A stretch of 64,000 nucleotides of DNA from Undibacterium sp. (GTDB taxonomy: Bacteria; Pseudomonadota; Gammaproteobacteria; Burkholderiales; Burkholderiaceae_D), in NCBI GenBank assembly GCA_030645915.1, contig JAUSNO010000018.1, positions 1 through 64,000 of the forward strand, written 5' to 3'. This document shows positions 45,337-56,678 of the stretch, piece after piece. The position numbers were made by a program, and so were the translations under genes. Within the stretch, counting starts at the first letter, position 1; the number at the start of each line of letters is the position of its first letter. The notes under the pieces were generated by a model that was given only the letters and a program-made list of their open reading frames with translations, was not told the origin of the DNA and ran no database searches.

Positions 45337-47058
45337 TTAGTTCTTGTTTTCGAGCTTTGCTTTCAACAATGCGCCCAAGCTAGTTGTGCCTGAAGCTGCA
45401 TTTGAATCAACAGCTGTAGACATTTTTTGCATGGCTTCTTGTGTCTCAGCGGAATCTTTTGCCTTGATAGACAATTGAATACCACGTGCCTTACGATCAA
45501 TGTTCAGAACCAAAGCTTCAACGGAATCGCCAACTTTCAGGTGAGTACCAGCATCTTCCACGCGGTCGCGGGATATTTCTGATGCACGCAAGTAGCCTTC
45601 AACTTCGTCTGCCAATTGGATCACTGCGCCTTTGGCTTCAACAGATTTAACTGTACCAGTCACAATCGCGCCTTTGTCATTCATTGCGCAATAGTTGTTG
45701 AATGGGTCGCCTTCCAATTGCTTCACGCCTAACGATACGCGCTCACGCTCAACATCGATAGCCAGAACGATGGCTTCCAGTTCGTCACCTTTCTTGAAGC
45801 GACGTACAGCTTCTTCGCCAGTTTCGTTCCAAGACAAGTCAGACAAATGCACCAGACCGTCGATGTTGCCAGACAAACCGATAAATACGCCGAAATCAGT
45901 GATGGATTTGATTGCGCCGCGAACTTTATCGCCTTTTTTGAAGTTCAGTGAGAAGTCATCCCAAGGATTAGCTTTGCACTGCTTCATACCCAGGCTGATA
46001 CGACGACGCTCTTCGTCGATTTCCAGAACCATGACTTCAACTTCATCGCCCAATTGAACAACTTTGTTTGGTGCCACGTTCTTGTTAGTCCAGTCCATTT
46101 CAGAAACGTGGACCAGGCCTTCAATACCTTGCTCGACTTCAACAAACGCGCCGTAGTCAGTCAGGTTCGTAACTTTACCGAACAAACGGGTGTGTTGTGG
46201 GTAACGACGTGACAGACCTGTCCAAGGATCGTCGCCCAATTGTTTTACGCCCAATGAAACACGGTTTTTCTCTTGATCAAATTTCAAAATCTTGGCAGTA
46301 ATCTCTTGACCGACTGTCAACACTTCTGAAGGATGACGCACACGACGCCATGCCAGATCAGTGATGTGCAACAAGCCATCGATGCCACCCAGATCAACGA
46401 ATGCGCCGTAGTCAGTGATGTTTTTAACAACACCAGTAACCACTGTGCCTTCTTTCAGTGTTTCCATCAATTTTTGACGCTCTTCGCCCATCGATGCTTC
46501 AACTACGGCACGACGTGACAGAACAACGTTGTTACGCTTACGATCGAGCTTGATAACTTTGAATTCCAAAGTTTTGCCTTCGTACGGCGTTGTATCTTTA
46601 ACTGGACGTGTATCGACCAGTGAACCCGGCAAGAAAGCGCGGATACCATTTGTCAAGACAGTCAGACCGCCTTTGACTTTGCCATTGACGGTACCAATGA
46701 CCATTTCGCCAGATTCCAGCGCTTTTTCCAGCGCCAGCCATGAGGCCAAACGTTTTGCTTTGTCGCGGGACAAAATAGTGTCGCCGAAACCGTTTTCCAG
46801 CGAATCGATCGCTACGGAAACGAAATCACCGATGTTAACTTCCAGTTCGCCCTGGTCGTTTTTGAATTCTTAAACAGGGATAAAGGCTTCAGATTTGAGG
46901 CCAGCGTTCACGATCACGAAATTGTGGTCGATACGAACGACTTCAGCAGAAATCACTTCACCGGAACGCATATCTTGGCGTGACAGGGATTCTTCGAATA
47001 AAGCTGCGAAGCTATCTGCACCGGTTGCGAAATCTTGGGACATGAAAACAGTAGACAT
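45337..47058 (-). pseudogene. rpsA: rpsA, 30S ribosomal protein S1, interrupted by an in-frame TAA at codon 63
   Basis: The full frame is 574 codons including the stop, normal for S1 (six S1 domains). Reading starts MSTVFMSQDFATGADSFAAL and gives KSEAFIPV, then TAA (plus strand 46870-46872), then [16 protein letters not shown] and the rest without interruption. Relatives have Glu there (IPVEEF), so one G-to-T change of GAA explains it. The remaining frame is otherwise perfect: S1 domains such as [20 protein letters not shown] are intact. S1 is normally essential in proteobacteria, so a sequencing or assembly error is the likeliest cause. A real nonsense allele with read-through or a second copy is the alternative. 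Confidence 0.85.
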
Positions 47059-47179
47059 AAATATTCACGAGTTAGCCGGAATAGTGCAAATGCGCCATTT
47101 ACCGGGTTAGGTTAAACAAACCCGCACAAGCTTTGCGCCTGCACGAGAACATTATCTTTCGACCATGCTAAATATAAAA

Positions 47180-47848
47180 TCAGGTCGAAAGCTTTACTGC
47201 ATTGGCATATAGATCGAGAACAATGTGAACGGCCTCATCGACCGTCATATCAGATGTATCCAGAATATAAGCCCCTGGCGCAGGCTTGAGAGGGGCGCTA
47301 GCGCGGGTTGTATCCCTTGCATCGCGTTCAGTCAAATCTTTTACCAAGTCTTTCATACTAGCAGAAAAACCCTTTTCAATCAATTGCTTATATCGACGAT
47401 CCGCACGCGCCTCTACACTTGCCGTCAAATACACTTTTTGAATTGCATCCGGGAAAATAACCGTTCCCATATCCCGTCCGTCTGCCACCAATCCCGGTGT
47501 AGTACGAAAAGCAATTTGCAGATCAACCAATGCCTGGCGCACCTTTGGCAATACAGCGATTTTGGATGCAGCCACACCAATTGCTTCAGCGCGTACTGCA
47601 TCAGTAACATCCTCGCCATCCAGAAAGACATGTCCTTTTACAAATAGACAAGGTAATACGCGCGCCATTGCGGCCAATCCGTCTTCATTATCCAGAGCAA
47701 TACCGCGCCTTGTCGCTGACAAGGCCGTTAAACGGTACAACGCGCCCGAATCGAGATAGTGAAACCCCAGGTGCTTGGCAACTCTGTGCGCCACCGTGCC
47801 CTTGCCTGAAGCTGTGGGGCCATCTATCGTGATAACCGGGAAATTCAA
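47180..47848 (-). CDS. cmk: Cytidylate kinase
   Basis: This 222-residue protein has the P-loop [18 protein letters not shown] at the start, [16 protein letters not shown] and the usual end. It phosphorylates CMP/dCMP. Its start overlaps the aroA stop by 4 bases. An inverted repeat, CTTTCGACC (47156-47164) and GGTCGAAAG (47183-47191), spans its stop and the gap before rpsA. Confidence 0.95.
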   Translation of the reverse strand: MNFPVITIDGPTASGKGTVAHRVAKHLGFHYLDSGALYRLTALSATRRGIALDNEDGLAAMARVLPCLFVKGHVFLDGEDVTDAVRAEAIGVAASKIAVLPKVRQALVDLQIAFRTTPGLVADGRDMGTVIFPDAIQKVYLTASVEARADRRYKQLIEKGFSASMKDLVKDLTERDARDTTRASAPLKPAPGAYILDTSDMTVDEAVHIVLDLYANAVKLST

Positions 47849-49182
47849 AATAACTCCTTATGATTGATTTTGGCAAACGCCTCAAAATAATCCGGAAAAG
47901 TTTTGGCCACACATTTGGGATCATTAATGCGCATGGCAGCACCGCGCCGCGCCGCGCCGTCCAAAGTGGCCAACGAGAAACACATTGCCATCCTGTGGTC
48001 ATCGTAGGTATCGATGGTAGCGGGAAGAATTGTCGCTGGCGGCGTTACGGCCATATAGTCCGCCCCCTCTTCCACGATTGCCCCAACTTTGCGCAATTCA
48101 GTCGCCATTGCGCTGATCCTGTCAGTTTCTTTCACGCGCCAGCTGGCTATATTACGCAATACCGTGGTCCCATTTGCATACAAAGCCGCTACTGCAATCG
48201 TCATCGCGGCATCTGGAATATGATTGAAATCCATATCAATCGCCTGCAACACGCCATTCGATTTAGCCTCTATCCAATTGTCGCCGCGGGTAATGGTGGC
48301 GCCCATTTTTTCCAGTGCTTCAGCAAAGCGCACGTCACCCTGGATGCTATTAAGACCCACACCTTCGACTCGAATCGGGCCGCCAGCAATCGCGCCCGCC
48401 GCCAAAAAATAGGAAGCAGAAGAAGCGTCCCCTTCAACATGAATCACTCCCGGCGACACATAATGCTGCCCTGCTTTAACTGTAAACGCCTGCCATCCAT
48501 CCCGCTCTACTGTCACGCCGAAACGCTGCATCAGGTTCAGGGTAATTTCTATGTATGGCTTGGAAATCAGCTCGCCGATCACCTCAATAACCACATCATG
48601 ATGTTGTGCCATCAGCGGCGCAGCCATCAGCAAGGCGGTCAAAAACTGGCTCGATACACTGCCTTTCACCTGCATGCGCTGTGCATGCATATGTCCACGA
48701 CGAATATGCAAGGGAGGAAAACCCGGATTGCCCGTATACGTAATTTGCGCCCCGACCGCATTCAATGCATCGACCAGATCGCCAATCGGCCTTTCATGCA
48801 TGCGCGCCACGCCATGCAAGGTGTAATCGCCGCCCAACACCGCTAACGCCGCCACCAAGGGCCGGATAGCGGTCCCTGCATTGCCCATAAACAGATCGGC
48901 CTGATGAATGGGTAAAACACCATTAACGCCCTGCACTGTGTAGTTTTGCGTAGATCCTTCTTGCGTCCAATGCACGCCCAGTGCATGCAAGGCATTCAGC
49001 ATCACCAGCGTATCGTCCGATGCCAGCAAATCGAGTATTTGCGTATTTCCTTCAGCCAAAGCTGCCAGCAACAAAATACGATTGGAGATACTCTTGGATC
49101 CAGGCAAACGCACGCATCCCTGAGCCTGCATGACCGGATGCAAATCGATATAGTGCGGATAATGTTTATTGTGCTGATTCAT
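47845..49182 (-). CDS. aroA: 3-phosphoshikimate 1-carboxyvinyltransferase (EPSP synthase)
   Basis: This 445-residue protein has the [37 protein letters not shown] and [18 protein letters not shown] blocks of AroA. It makes 5-enolpyruvylshikimate-3-phosphate in aromatic amino acid synthesis. It is part of the tyrA-aroA-cmk series. The motif NAGTAIRPL (with Ala rather than Gly-Thr-Ala-Met-Arg-Pro) differs slightly from the E. coli type. Confidence 0.94.
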   Translation of the reverse strand: MNQHNKHYPHYIDLHPVMQAQGCVRLPGSKSISNRILLLAALAEGNTQILDLLASDDTLVMLNALHALGVHWTQEGSTQNYTVQGVNGVLPIHQADLFMGNAGTAIRPLVAALAVLGGDYTLHGVARMHERPIGDLVDALNAVGAQITYTGNPGFPPLHIRRGHMHAQRMQVKGSVSSQFLTALLMAAPLMAQHHDVVIEVIGELISKPYIEITLNLMQRFGVTVERDGWQAFTVKAGQHYVSPGVIHVEGDASSASYFLAAGAIAGGPIRVEGVGLNSIQGDVRFAEALEKMGATITRGDNWIEAKSNGVLQAIDMDFNHIPDAAMTIAVAALYANGTTVLRNIASWRVKETDRISAMATELRKVGAIVEEGADYMAVTPPATILPATIDTYDDHRMAMCFSLATLDGAARRGAAMRINDPKCVAKTFPDYFEAFAKINHKELF

Positions 49183-49249
49183 GTTTAATCTTTGTTAAGC
49201 AATGTAGTAAAAATGGCGCTGAAGAAATTGACTGAATCGAATATTGAAT

Positions 49250-50179
49250 TCAATCGCCGCCATCCTTATTCTGTTTTTCTGCCGATTCTATGGCGCTGAT
49301 CCAATTATGTCGCGCCCTCTGTGCATTGGTGTAAATATCCTCAATCGCCTGCGCATCAGCGTTTTGCAAATGATGACGTAAGCGCGCCAGCTGTGCGGTA
49401 TAAGAATCAAGCTCCTGCAACATGGCCGTGCGATTTGCGAGGGTAATATCGCGCCACATTTCAGGCGATGACCCGGCGATACGGGTAAAGTCGCGAAAGC
49501 CACTGGCAGCATATTGAAACAGTCTATCAGCATGCGGCTTTCTGGCAATATCGTCGACCAAAGCATACGCCAGTAAATGTGGCAAGTGGCTGACCGAAGC
49601 AAACACGGCATCATGTTCAGCCGGACTTAAATAATGAATCACGGCACCGCATTGCTGCCACGCGCTCGCCACCACGGCGACATCGGCATCGGCATTTTCT
49701 GGCAAACGCGTGATGACTGTTTTTTTGCCTGCATATAAGTCCACCAGCGCGGCGTCGGGCCCGTTCAATTCACGGCCTGCGATAGGATGCGCCGGCACAA
49801 ATTGCGCCAGTTTCTCTTTCATCACTTGCCGCGCCGCAGCCACCACATCGCTCTTGGTGCTGCCTGCGTCTGTAACAATGGTACCGGGCTGCAAATACGG
49901 TTGTATCGAGGATAAAATGGCAGCGGTCTGGGCGACGGGTGCCGCGATCAGGATAAGATCGGCATTGCACACCGCCGCTTCTACCGAAACGGCGATCTCG
50001 TCAATGATGCCCAGCTGTTGCGCCCGCTGCAAAGACGCAAGACTGCGGCCGACGCCAACAACGCTTTGCACGGCGCCGGCTTTTTTCAGCGCCAGCGCAA
50101 ACGAGCCACCTATCAAGCCTACGCCGAAGATAGCGATACGCTTGAAAGTTTGCGGCTTTATGGTTCCTGCATTTCCCAT
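49250..50179 (-). CDS. tyrA: Prephenate dehydrogenase
   Basis: This protein has 309 residues from ATG 50179 (an in-frame TTG at 50194 is possible). The NAD motif is IAIFGVGLIGGSFALALK, and PAHPIAGRELNGPDAALVDL is the prephenate-binding region. It is a monofunctional TyrA without chorismate mutase. It lies between pheA and aroA; related genomes often have hisC here, which is absent in this stretch (only a repeat lies between). Confidence 0.92.
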   Translation of the reverse strand: MGNAGTIKPQTFKRIAIFGVGLIGGSFALALKKAGAVQSVVGVGRSLASLQRAQQLGIIDEIAVSVEAAVCNADLILIAAPVAQTAAILSSIQPYLQPGTIVTDAGSTKSDVVAAARQVMKEKLAQFVPAHPIAGRELNGPDAALVDLYAGKKTVITRLPENADADVAVVASAWQQCGAVIHYLSPAEHDAVFASVSHLPHLLAYALVDDIARKPHADRLFQYAASGFRDFTRIAGSSPEMWRDITLANRTAMLQELDSYTAQLARLRHHLQNADAQAIEDIYTNAQRARHNWISAIESAEKQNKDGGD

Positions 50180-50217
50180 CCGAACACCATTCAATATTTT
50201 CTCAAATCAGGAATCAA

Positions 50218-50284
50218 CAGCGCACTATCCATGCGGGTTTTCAGGCACTTTCATGCCAGAAGGCGCATGGATGCTGCGTGTTCT
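50218..50284. repeat. Dispersed hairpin repeat, copy 5
   Basis: GCGCACTATCCATGCGGG at 50220-50237 and GCGCATGGATGCTGCGTG at 50263-50280 are near-inverted copies of the shared core. The inner TCAGGCA and TGCCAGA add pairing. It lies between pheA and tyrA. Confidence 0.75.
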
Positions 50285-50328
50285 ATTTTTCAATTAAATC
50301 AAACGGATTCAATTGAGGCCAATTGAAT

Positions 50329-51402
50329 TCACAGCGTACAGGGATAGGAACCGAGGATCTTAAAGAACGCTGCATTGTCATTAAGTTCTGCCATCGCTGC
50401 TGCAACTTTGACATCCATGACATGACCCTCAACGTCAACATAGAAATAGTATTCCCAGTTGCCGGTACGTGCCGGACGTGATTCAAAGCGTGTCATTGAG
50501 ACGCTGTGCTTGGATAAAGGTGCGAGCAAGTTATATACCGCGCCCGCCTTGTTCGGTACCGCGAGCACCAGGGAAGTTTGATCCTTGCCGCTTGGTGTCG
50601 TGCGCAGGCGACCGATCACTGCAAAACGGGTACGATTATGTGGATCATCCTGGATATGTGCGCTGACAATGCCAAGATTGTATTGGTGTCCGGCGATTTC
50701 ACTGGCAATCGCCGCCACACTAAAGTCATTGCTGGCCATGCGTGCGGCCTCCGCATTGGATGCGACGGCCTGACGTTCGATATGCGGAAAATGTTGATTC
50801 AGCCAAGCCTGACATTGCGCCAATGCCTGCGAATGCGCGCAAATACGCGATACGCCGTCCATATTGCCAGACTTGCTCATCAAACTGTGCTGAACAGGGA
50901 TCGCCAATTCGCCGCTGATAGCGAGACTGGTTTGCAATAGCAGATCCAGGGTACGGTTGATTGCGCCTTCGGAAGAGTTTTCGATTGGCACTACACCAAA
51001 ATCAGCCGTTCCGGCTTCGGTGGCACGAAATACCTCATCAATGGAAACGCAAGGCAAAGCTTGAATTGCGTGACCAAATTGCTGATACACAGCCTGCTCG
51101 CTAAAAGTACCGACGGGGCCGAGAAATGCAACGACCACCCGGCGCTCCAGAGCGCGGCAGGCGGACATGATCTCGCGGAAAATGAGTTGTACATCATCGC
51201 TGTTGAGCGGACCGGGATTTCGCTCTGCAACGCTGCGCAACACCTGCGCTTCACGTTCAGGGCGAAACACTGGTGCGTTGGTTTCTGCTTTGACATGACC
51301 AACCGCTTCTGCCACACGGGCGCGTTGATTCAGTAAGTCAAGGATTTGTGCATCGATGGCATCAATCTGATGACGCAAGGGGAGTAATTTATTGTCGCTC
51401 AT
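50329..51402 (-). CDS. pheA: Bifunctional chorismate mutase/prephenate dehydratase (P-protein)
   Basis: This 357-residue protein has an N-terminal AroQ chorismate mutase (about 1-95: LRHQIDAIDAQILDLLNQRA). The prephenate dehydratase domain (VAFLGPVGTFSEQAVYQQFG, then SSEGAINRTLDLLL and TRFAVIG) follows, then a C-terminal ACT domain with the ESRP Phe-binding motif. It should be feedback-inhibited by phenylalanine. Confidence 0.94.
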   Translation of the reverse strand: MSDNKLLPLRHQIDAIDAQILDLLNQRARVAEAVGHVKAETNAPVFRPEREAQVLRSVAERNPGPLNSDDVQLIFREIMSACRALERRVVVAFLGPVGTFSEQAVYQQFGHAIQALPCVSIDEVFRATEAGTADFGVVPIENSSEGAINRTLDLLLQTSLAISGELAIPVQHSLMSKSGNMDGVSRICAHSQALAQCQAWLNQHFPHIERQAVASNAEAARMASNDFSVAAIASEIAGHQYNLGIVSAHIQDDPHNRTRFAVIGRLRTTPSGKDQTSLVLAVPNKAGAVYNLLAPLSKHSVSMTRFESRPARTGNWEYYFYVDVEGHVMDVKVAAAMAELNDNAAFFKILGSYPCTL

Positions 51403-51734
51403 AAATAACCTAAAAACCGTTGTTGGGCGGCGTTTTCAATCCCTTACCCGGGCGCATCGCGGCGTTGCCTATCCTCGCAATACCGATGTATTGCGGTGGT
51501 CGACGCCTTGCGCTGCATCCCGCGCTGTATTCCAATTAAGAACTTTTAAACGCACCCATTTGCCAATATTTTTTAAAATTCAACATCGGCAAAAAACAAA
51601 ACTGGCAAATCTCGCCAATCGCTCTATTTACCACAATGAGATATCACTCTGAGCTTTTGGCTCATGCTGCCAGCGCTTCGGTTTTTAGGTGATGGTGGGT
51701 ACCATGCAAAGAAAAGCTTAGCAGGAAAAATGTA
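51403..51734. other. Intergenic region upstream of pheA with a compound hairpin
   Basis: 332 bases between serC and pheA. CGCAATAC (51476-51483) and GTATTGCG (51488-51495) form a perfect 8-bp stem with loop CGAT. It is extended by GGCGT (51461-51465) and ACGCC (51503-51507). The GC-rich block 51425-51530 contrasts with the AT-rich remainder and could be a mobile repeat or a leader structure. No coding region could be supported. Confidence 0.55.
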
Positions 51735-52838
51735 TTAACTATTTTGTTGCGCGAAATCTTGCATGAATGCGAGCAGTGCTTGCACGCCCTCAATCGGCAT
51801 TGCATTGTAGATAGAAGCACGCATGCCGCCTACCGACTTATGGCCTTTCAATTGCAATAGCCCTCGCGCTTTTGCCGCTGCCAGAAATTCTGCATTGAGA
51901 GCTTCATTCTTGAGATAAAACGGCACATTCATACGTGACCGACAATCTTTGGCAATGCGGTTTTCATAAAAATCTGTCGCGTCCAGATAATCATAAAGCA
52001 GCTTGGCCTTGGCAATATTTTTTTGCTCGATGGCAGCAACGCCACCTTGACGTTTCAACCATTGAAACACCAGGCCAGCGATATAAATCGCATACGTCGG
52101 CGGCGTGTTGTACATGGAATCATTGTCAGCAACTATCTTCCAATCAAATGCGGAAGGACAACAAGGTAAAGCGTGGCCTAACAGATCTTCGCGTACGATG
52201 ACGATAGTCAGACCAGCCGGGCCAATATTTTTTTGTGCCCCGCCAAATATCACACCATATTTGGACACATCAATGACGCGCGACAAAATATGCGAAGACA
52301 TATCTGCCACGATCGGCGCGTCGCCCGTATCAAAGCCCACCTCCGGGGTGAATTGGTATTCAACACCGTCTATGGTCTCGTTTGTACAGAGATGAACATA
52401 CGCTGCGTCTTTCGACAATTTCCAGCTATCACGCGCAGGAACTGCTGTGAATCCGATGGATTCAGCAGAAGCGGCAATATTCACCTTGCCATACTTCTGC
52501 GCTTCCTTGATCGACTTGCCTGTCCATGAACCAGTATGGATGAAGTCTGCAGTCGCCGGTTGCGGCTTGCGCCCCATCAGATTCATCGGAACGATAGCAT
52601 TTTCGCCCAATCCACCACCCTGCAGAAACAGGATTTTGTAGTTTTCCGGCACGGCAAGCAATTCGCGCAAATCACTTTGCGCTGCCGCAATAATCGACAT
52701 AAACTCGGCGCCACGATGACTCATCTCCATCACCGACATACCGCTACCGTGCCAATCCAACATTTCTGCAGCAGCCTGCTGCAAGACTTCTTTCGGCAAC
52801 ACGGCAGGGCCGGCAGAAAAATTGAATATCGTCGTCAT
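51735..52838 (-). CDS. serC: Phosphoserine aminotransferase
   Basis: This protein has 367 residues from ATG 52838; upstream in-frame codons lie inside gyrA. The start is [20 protein letters not shown]; the PLP lysine is in [16 protein letters not shown]; and the end is [17 protein letters not shown]. It serves serine and pyridoxal phosphate synthesis. It starts 4 bases after the gyrA stop. Confidence 0.95.
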   Translation of the reverse strand: MTTIFNFSAGPAVLPKEVLQQAAAEMLDWHGSGMSVMEMSHRGAEFMSIIAAAQSDLRELLAVPENYKILFLQGGGLGENAIVPMNLMGRKPQPATADFIHTGSWTGKSIKEAQKYGKVNIAASAESIGFTAVPARDSWKLSKDAAYVHLCTNETIDGVEYQFTPEVGFDTGDAPIVADMSSHILSRVIDVSKYGVIFGGAQKNIGPAGLTIVIVREDLLGHALPCCPSAFDWKIVADNDSMYNTPPTYAIYIAGLVFQWLKRQGGVAAIEQKNIAKAKLLYDYLDATDFYENRIAKDCRSRMNVPFYLKNEALNAEFLAAAKARGLLQLKGHKSVGGMRASIYNAMPIEGVQALLAFMQDFAQQNS

Positions 52839-52842
52839 AAAA

Positions 52843-55509
52843 TTATTCCACAGCTCCGGTCTCACTATCTGCATCTGGTGCCGTATCGATCGCACCATCA
52901 GCACCCGCGTCAGCATCCACCTCAACATCAACGTCCGTTTCAACAATACGCTGCAAACCGGACAATTTAGTACCATCTTCCACTGCGATCAATGTCACGC
53001 CCTGGGTTGCCCTACCCATTTCGCGGATCTCAGCAACACGGGTACGTATCAATACTCCGCCAGTGGTAATGAGCATGATTTCATCAACAGTATCGACTAA
53101 GGTAGCGGCAACAACCTTGCCGTTACGCTCAGAAGTCTGAATCGCGATCATGCCCTTGGTGCCACGACCATGACGAGTATATTCGGCGATAGGCGTACGT
53201 TTTCCATAGCCATTTTCAGTAGCGGTCAAGACTGATTGCTGTTCGTTTTCTGCCACTAACAGCGCAATAACCTGCTGGCCCTCTTCCAGATTCATCCCGC
53301 GTACGCCACGAGCAGTGCGGCCCATAGGACGAACATCGTTTTCGTCAAAGCGTACTGCCTTGCCAGAATCAGAGAACAACATAACGTCGTGTTTGCCATC
53401 AGTTAAGGCAGCACCGATCAGGAAATCACCTTCATCCAGCGCAACCGCGATGATCCCGGCCTTGCGTGGATTGCTAAAATCGTTCAGTGGTGATTTCTTC
53501 ACCGTGCCCAGACTGGTCGCCATGAAGATGTAATGATCTTCAGGGAAAGTGCGGTTATCCCCTGACAAAGGCAAAATCACGGTGATTTTTTCGCCGTCAA
53601 GCAACGGGAACATGTTCACAATAGGCTTGCCGCGAGAATTGCGTGAACCTTGCGGCACTTCCCATACCTTCAACCAGTAGAGGCGACCGCGATTACTGAA
53701 GCATAAAATGTAGTCATGGGTATTGGCGACGAACAACTGCTCAATCCAGTCATCATCCTTGGTCGCCATCGCTTGCTTGCCTCGGCCACCGCGTTTTTGC
53801 GCGCGATATTCCGAAACTGGCTGCGATTTCATGTAACCGGTGTGCGATAAGGTAACCACCATATCTAACGGCGTAATTAAATCTTCGGTTTCCAGCTCGG
53901 TCGCGTTATGCGTAATTTCAGAACGACGTACGTCTTTGTTACCCGCGCCGTATTCGTTCATGCAGGCGGTCAATTCATCAGTAATGATGACCGTTACACG
54001 CTCAGGTTTAGACAAAATATCCAGCAGATCGGCGATTTCCGACATCACTTCTTTATATTCATTGACGATCTTGTCTTGCTCAAGACCAGTCAAGCGCTGC
54101 AAACGCATCTGCAAAATCTCTTGCGCCTGATCGTCAGACAATTTATACAAACCGTCTTTCTGGATACCGTAGTGCTTAGGTAAATTCTCAGGGCGGAAAG
54201 CATCGATACCGGCCGGGTTGTCAGCCGCCGTACGCATTAGCATCTCGCGCACCATCGAGCTATCCCAAGGACGATTCATCAATTCAATCTTCGCCAACGG
54301 TGGCGATGGAGCCGCCTTGATGATCGCGATAAAGTCATCGATATTGGCCAGAGCAACCGCCAGACCTTCAAGCACATGGCCACGCTCGCGCGCCTTGCGC
54401 AATTCAAATACGGTACGGCGTGTCACCACTTCGCGACGATGCGACAGGAAACATTCCAGCATCTGCTTCAGGTTCAGCAATTTAGGCTGGCCGTTGACCA
54501 GTGCCACCATATTCATACCAAAGGTATCTTGTAGCTGCGTCTGCTTGTACAAATTATTCAGGACAACTTCCGGCACTTCGCCGCGCTTGAGTTCGATTAC
54601 CACACGCATACCCGACTTATCGGATTCATCGCGGATATCAGAAATACCCTCTAGCTTTTTATCGCGTACGTTTTCCGCGATACGTTCTAGCAGAGACTTT
54701 TTATTTACCTGAAATGGCAGCTCGTCAACGATGATCGCTGTGCGACCTTCTTTGCCATACTCTTCAAAATGCGTCTTGGCACGCATCACCACACGGCCCC
54801 GGCCAGTGCGATAGCCATCGCGCACACCAGAAACGCCGTAAATAATACCGCCGGTAGGAAAATCTGGCGCCGGGATGATTTCAATCAGTTCATCGATCGT
54901 ACAATCCTGATTACGCAAGACGTGCAAGGCACCGTTGATGATTTCAGTAATATTGTGCGGTGGAATATTGGTTGCCATACCGACCGCTATACCCGAAGAA
55001 CCATTGATTAGCAGATTGGGAATGCGTGTCGGTAAAACCGATGGTTCTTTTTCCTTACCGTCGTAATTGGGAACGAAATCGACTGTTTCTTTTTCGATAT
55101 CGGCCAGAATTTCATTGGCGATCTTATCCAGACGACACTCGGTGTAGCGCATTGCTGCAGCATTATCGCCATCCACAGAACCGAAGTTACCCTGCCCATC
55201 GACCAGCGTGTAGCGCAATGAAAAATCCTGCGCCATCCGCACCAAGGTGTCATAAATCGACGCATCGCCATGCGGATGATACTTACCCATAGTCTCACCG
55301 ACTACGCGAGCGCACTTGACGAACGGTCGATTGTAGACGTTGTTCATTTCATGCATAGCAAACAAGACGCGTCGGTGTACTGGCTTTAAACCATCCCGCG
55401 CATCAGGCAAAGCGCGACCGACAATCACGCTCATGGCGTAATCGAGGTAGCTCTTGCGCATTTCTTCCTCAAGGGAAATCGGGAGTGTTTCTTTAGCGAA
55501 TTGATCCAT
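52843..55509 (-). CDS. gyrA: DNA gyrase subunit A
   Basis: This 888-residue protein has the catalytic Tyr122 in [17 protein letters not shown] and six C-terminal beta-pinwheel blades including the GyrA box QKRGGRGK. The acidic tail ([12 protein letters not shown]) is typical. The quinolone region reads [11 protein letters not shown], so E. coli position 83 is Ala, with Asp87 kept. The gene heads the gyrA-serC-pheA series. Confidence 0.97.
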   Translation of the reverse strand: MDQFAKETLPISLEEEMRKSYLDYAMSVIVGRALPDARDGLKPVHRRVLFAMHEMNNVYNRPFVKCARVVGETMGKYHPHGDASIYDTLVRMAQDFSLRYTLVDGQGNFGSVDGDNAAAMRYTECRLDKIANEILADIEKETVDFVPNYDGKEKEPSVLPTRIPNLLINGSSGIAVGMATNIPPHNITEIINGALHVLRNQDCTIDELIEIIPAPDFPTGGIIYGVSGVRDGYRTGRGRVVMRAKTHFEEYGKEGRTAIIVDELPFQVNKKSLLERIAENVRDKKLEGISDIRDESDKSGMRVVIELKRGEVPEVVLNNLYKQTQLQDTFGMNMVALVNGQPKLLNLKQMLECFLSHRREVVTRRTVFELRKARERGHVLEGLAVALANIDDFIAIIKAAPSPPLAKIELMNRPWDSSMVREMLMRTAADNPAGIDAFRPENLPKHYGIQKDGLYKLSDDQAQEILQMRLQRLTGLEQDKIVNEYKEVMSEIADLLDILSKPERVTVIITDELTACMNEYGAGNKDVRRSEITHNATELETEDLITPLDMVVTLSHTGYMKSQPVSEYRAQKRGGRGKQAMATKDDDWIEQLFVANTHDYILCFSNRGRLYWLKVWEVPQGSRNSRGKPIVNMFPLLDGEKITVILPLSGDNRTFPEDHYIFMATSLGTVKKSPLNDFSNPRKAGIIAVALDEGDFLIGAALTDGKHDVMLFSDSGKAVRFDENDVRPMGRTARGVRGMNLEEGQQVIALLVAENEQQSVLTATENGYGKRTPIAEYTRHGRGTKGMIAIQTSERNGKVVAATLVDTVDEIMLITTGGVLIRTRVAEIREMGRATQGVTLIAVEDGTKLSGLQRIVETDVDVEVDADAGADGAIDTAPDADSETGAVE

Positions 55510-55606
55510 TGGCAGGCCGGCAAATGTAAAGCTTGGTTAATAATAACGAGCCAACTATTGGTGTTGGTTAAACACCGAGCACATCAGGTTGGGGTCGCGC
55601 ACGAAA

Positions 55607-55639
55607 AATACATTTTTGAATGACATACAAAAATGTATT
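55607..55639. promoter_or_regulatory. 12-bp inverted repeat upstream of gyrA
   Basis: AATACATTTTTG (55607-55618) and CAAAAATGTATT (55628-55639) are perfect inverted complements with a 9-base spacer. They lie about 100 bases before gyrA in the 320-base divergent gap to the OmpA-like gene. No T run follows, so an operator is more likely than a terminator. The rest of 55510-55829 shows no gene. Confidence 0.55.
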
Positions 55640-55829
55640 CAGTGACAAGCATTTTATAGCGTTTAACCCGTAATTCTAACACGCCTACCCTGTACCAACA
55701 TCGTTTTTGCAGCCACCACGCGAACCGACAAGTGTCATCCGAATGACAGCTTCGCTTGATGCATCCATGATGTAATCAATGCCTAACAACAATAAAAACG
55801 ACTTTTACCAACATAAACGGAGACCTACC

Positions 55830-56513
55830 ATGATTAAAAAAATTACTTTTGCATGCCTGCTCACAAGCTTGGCACTCCCAACTTTCGCCCAAACCGACAT
55901 TCAGGCACTTACACCCAATAGCGCCTACGGTCAGGATGCTCGCGGCAAAATTACACGAAGCGGCTTTGGCTTATGCTGGCGCACTGGTTACTGGACATCA
56001 GCCGACTCAACGCCTGGCTGCGATGGGGAATTGCTTGCGCCAGTTGCAAAACCCATCACACCAGAAGTAGTTGCACCTATAGCCAGCCCAGCTCCCGCTC
56101 CAGTAGCACCTAAACCCGCGGCACCAAAACGTTGCGACTTCGCCATTACTCTTCAAAGTGATGAGACATTCGACTTCAACAAAGCGCTACTCAAAAACGG
56201 CGCAAAGCAAAGAATTGACAAAGATGTCATGGATAAACTGGCGACTTGCGTCAAATTGGATCTGGTGATCGTGACTGGTCACACGGATTTGATTGGCGAT
56301 CACAAATACAATCAAAAATTATCCGAAAAACGTGCTGATGCTGTAGCTACATATTTAACAAGCAAGGGTGTCTCCGCCCCGATTGACACCATGGGAATGG
56401 GTAAAACACAACAAATAAAATTTTGTGATGAAAAACTTTCACAAACAAAATTATTCGAATGTCTGGCACCAAATCGTCGTGTGGTTATCGAAGGTCGCGG
56501 ACTAGCAAAATAG
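55830..56513 (+). CDS. OmpA-family outer membrane protein (first of two paralogues)
   Basis: This protein has 227 residues from ATG 55830 (upstream GGAG; the codon at 55779 is not needed). A signal peptide (KKITFACLLTSLALPTFAQ) is followed by the conserved NSAYGQDARGKITRSGFGLC and RTGYWT. A Pro/Ala linker and a C-terminal OmpA peptidoglycan-binding domain (VIVTGHTDLIGDHKYNQKLS; NRRVVIEGRG) follow. An extra cysteine pair (CDEKLSQTKLFEC) sits in the OmpA domain. There is no N-terminal barrel. Confidence 0.88.
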   Translation: MIKKITFACLLTSLALPTFAQTDIQALTPNSAYGQDARGKITRSGFGLCWRTGYWTSADSTPGCDGELLAPVAKPITPEVVAPIASPAPAPVAPKPAAPKRCDFAITLQSDETFDFNKALLKNGAKQRIDKDVMDKLATCVKLDLVIVTGHTDLIGDHKYNQKLSEKRADAVATYLTSKGVSAPIDTMGMGKTQQIKFCDEKLSQTKLFECLAPNRRVVIEGRGLAK

Positions 56514-56678
56514 ACAAAAAACATATACGGAGAGCTACAATTCTGACAATTGTTGTGAGAAAGCGACACAATTCACAGAATGTTACTTTTACCAATTTAT
56601 CAGTTCACGCTTACACATAAATCTTATGGCAAAATAATCGCGTGGAATATCTTTTTTACATGTAGATATTCAGGTGTT

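Noticed and set aside
47156-47191. Inverted repeat CTTTCGACC/GGTCGAAAG as a terminator between cmk and rpsA
   Set aside because: No T run follows and the loop is 18 bases; it could be a leader structure for rpsA but is too weak to call.
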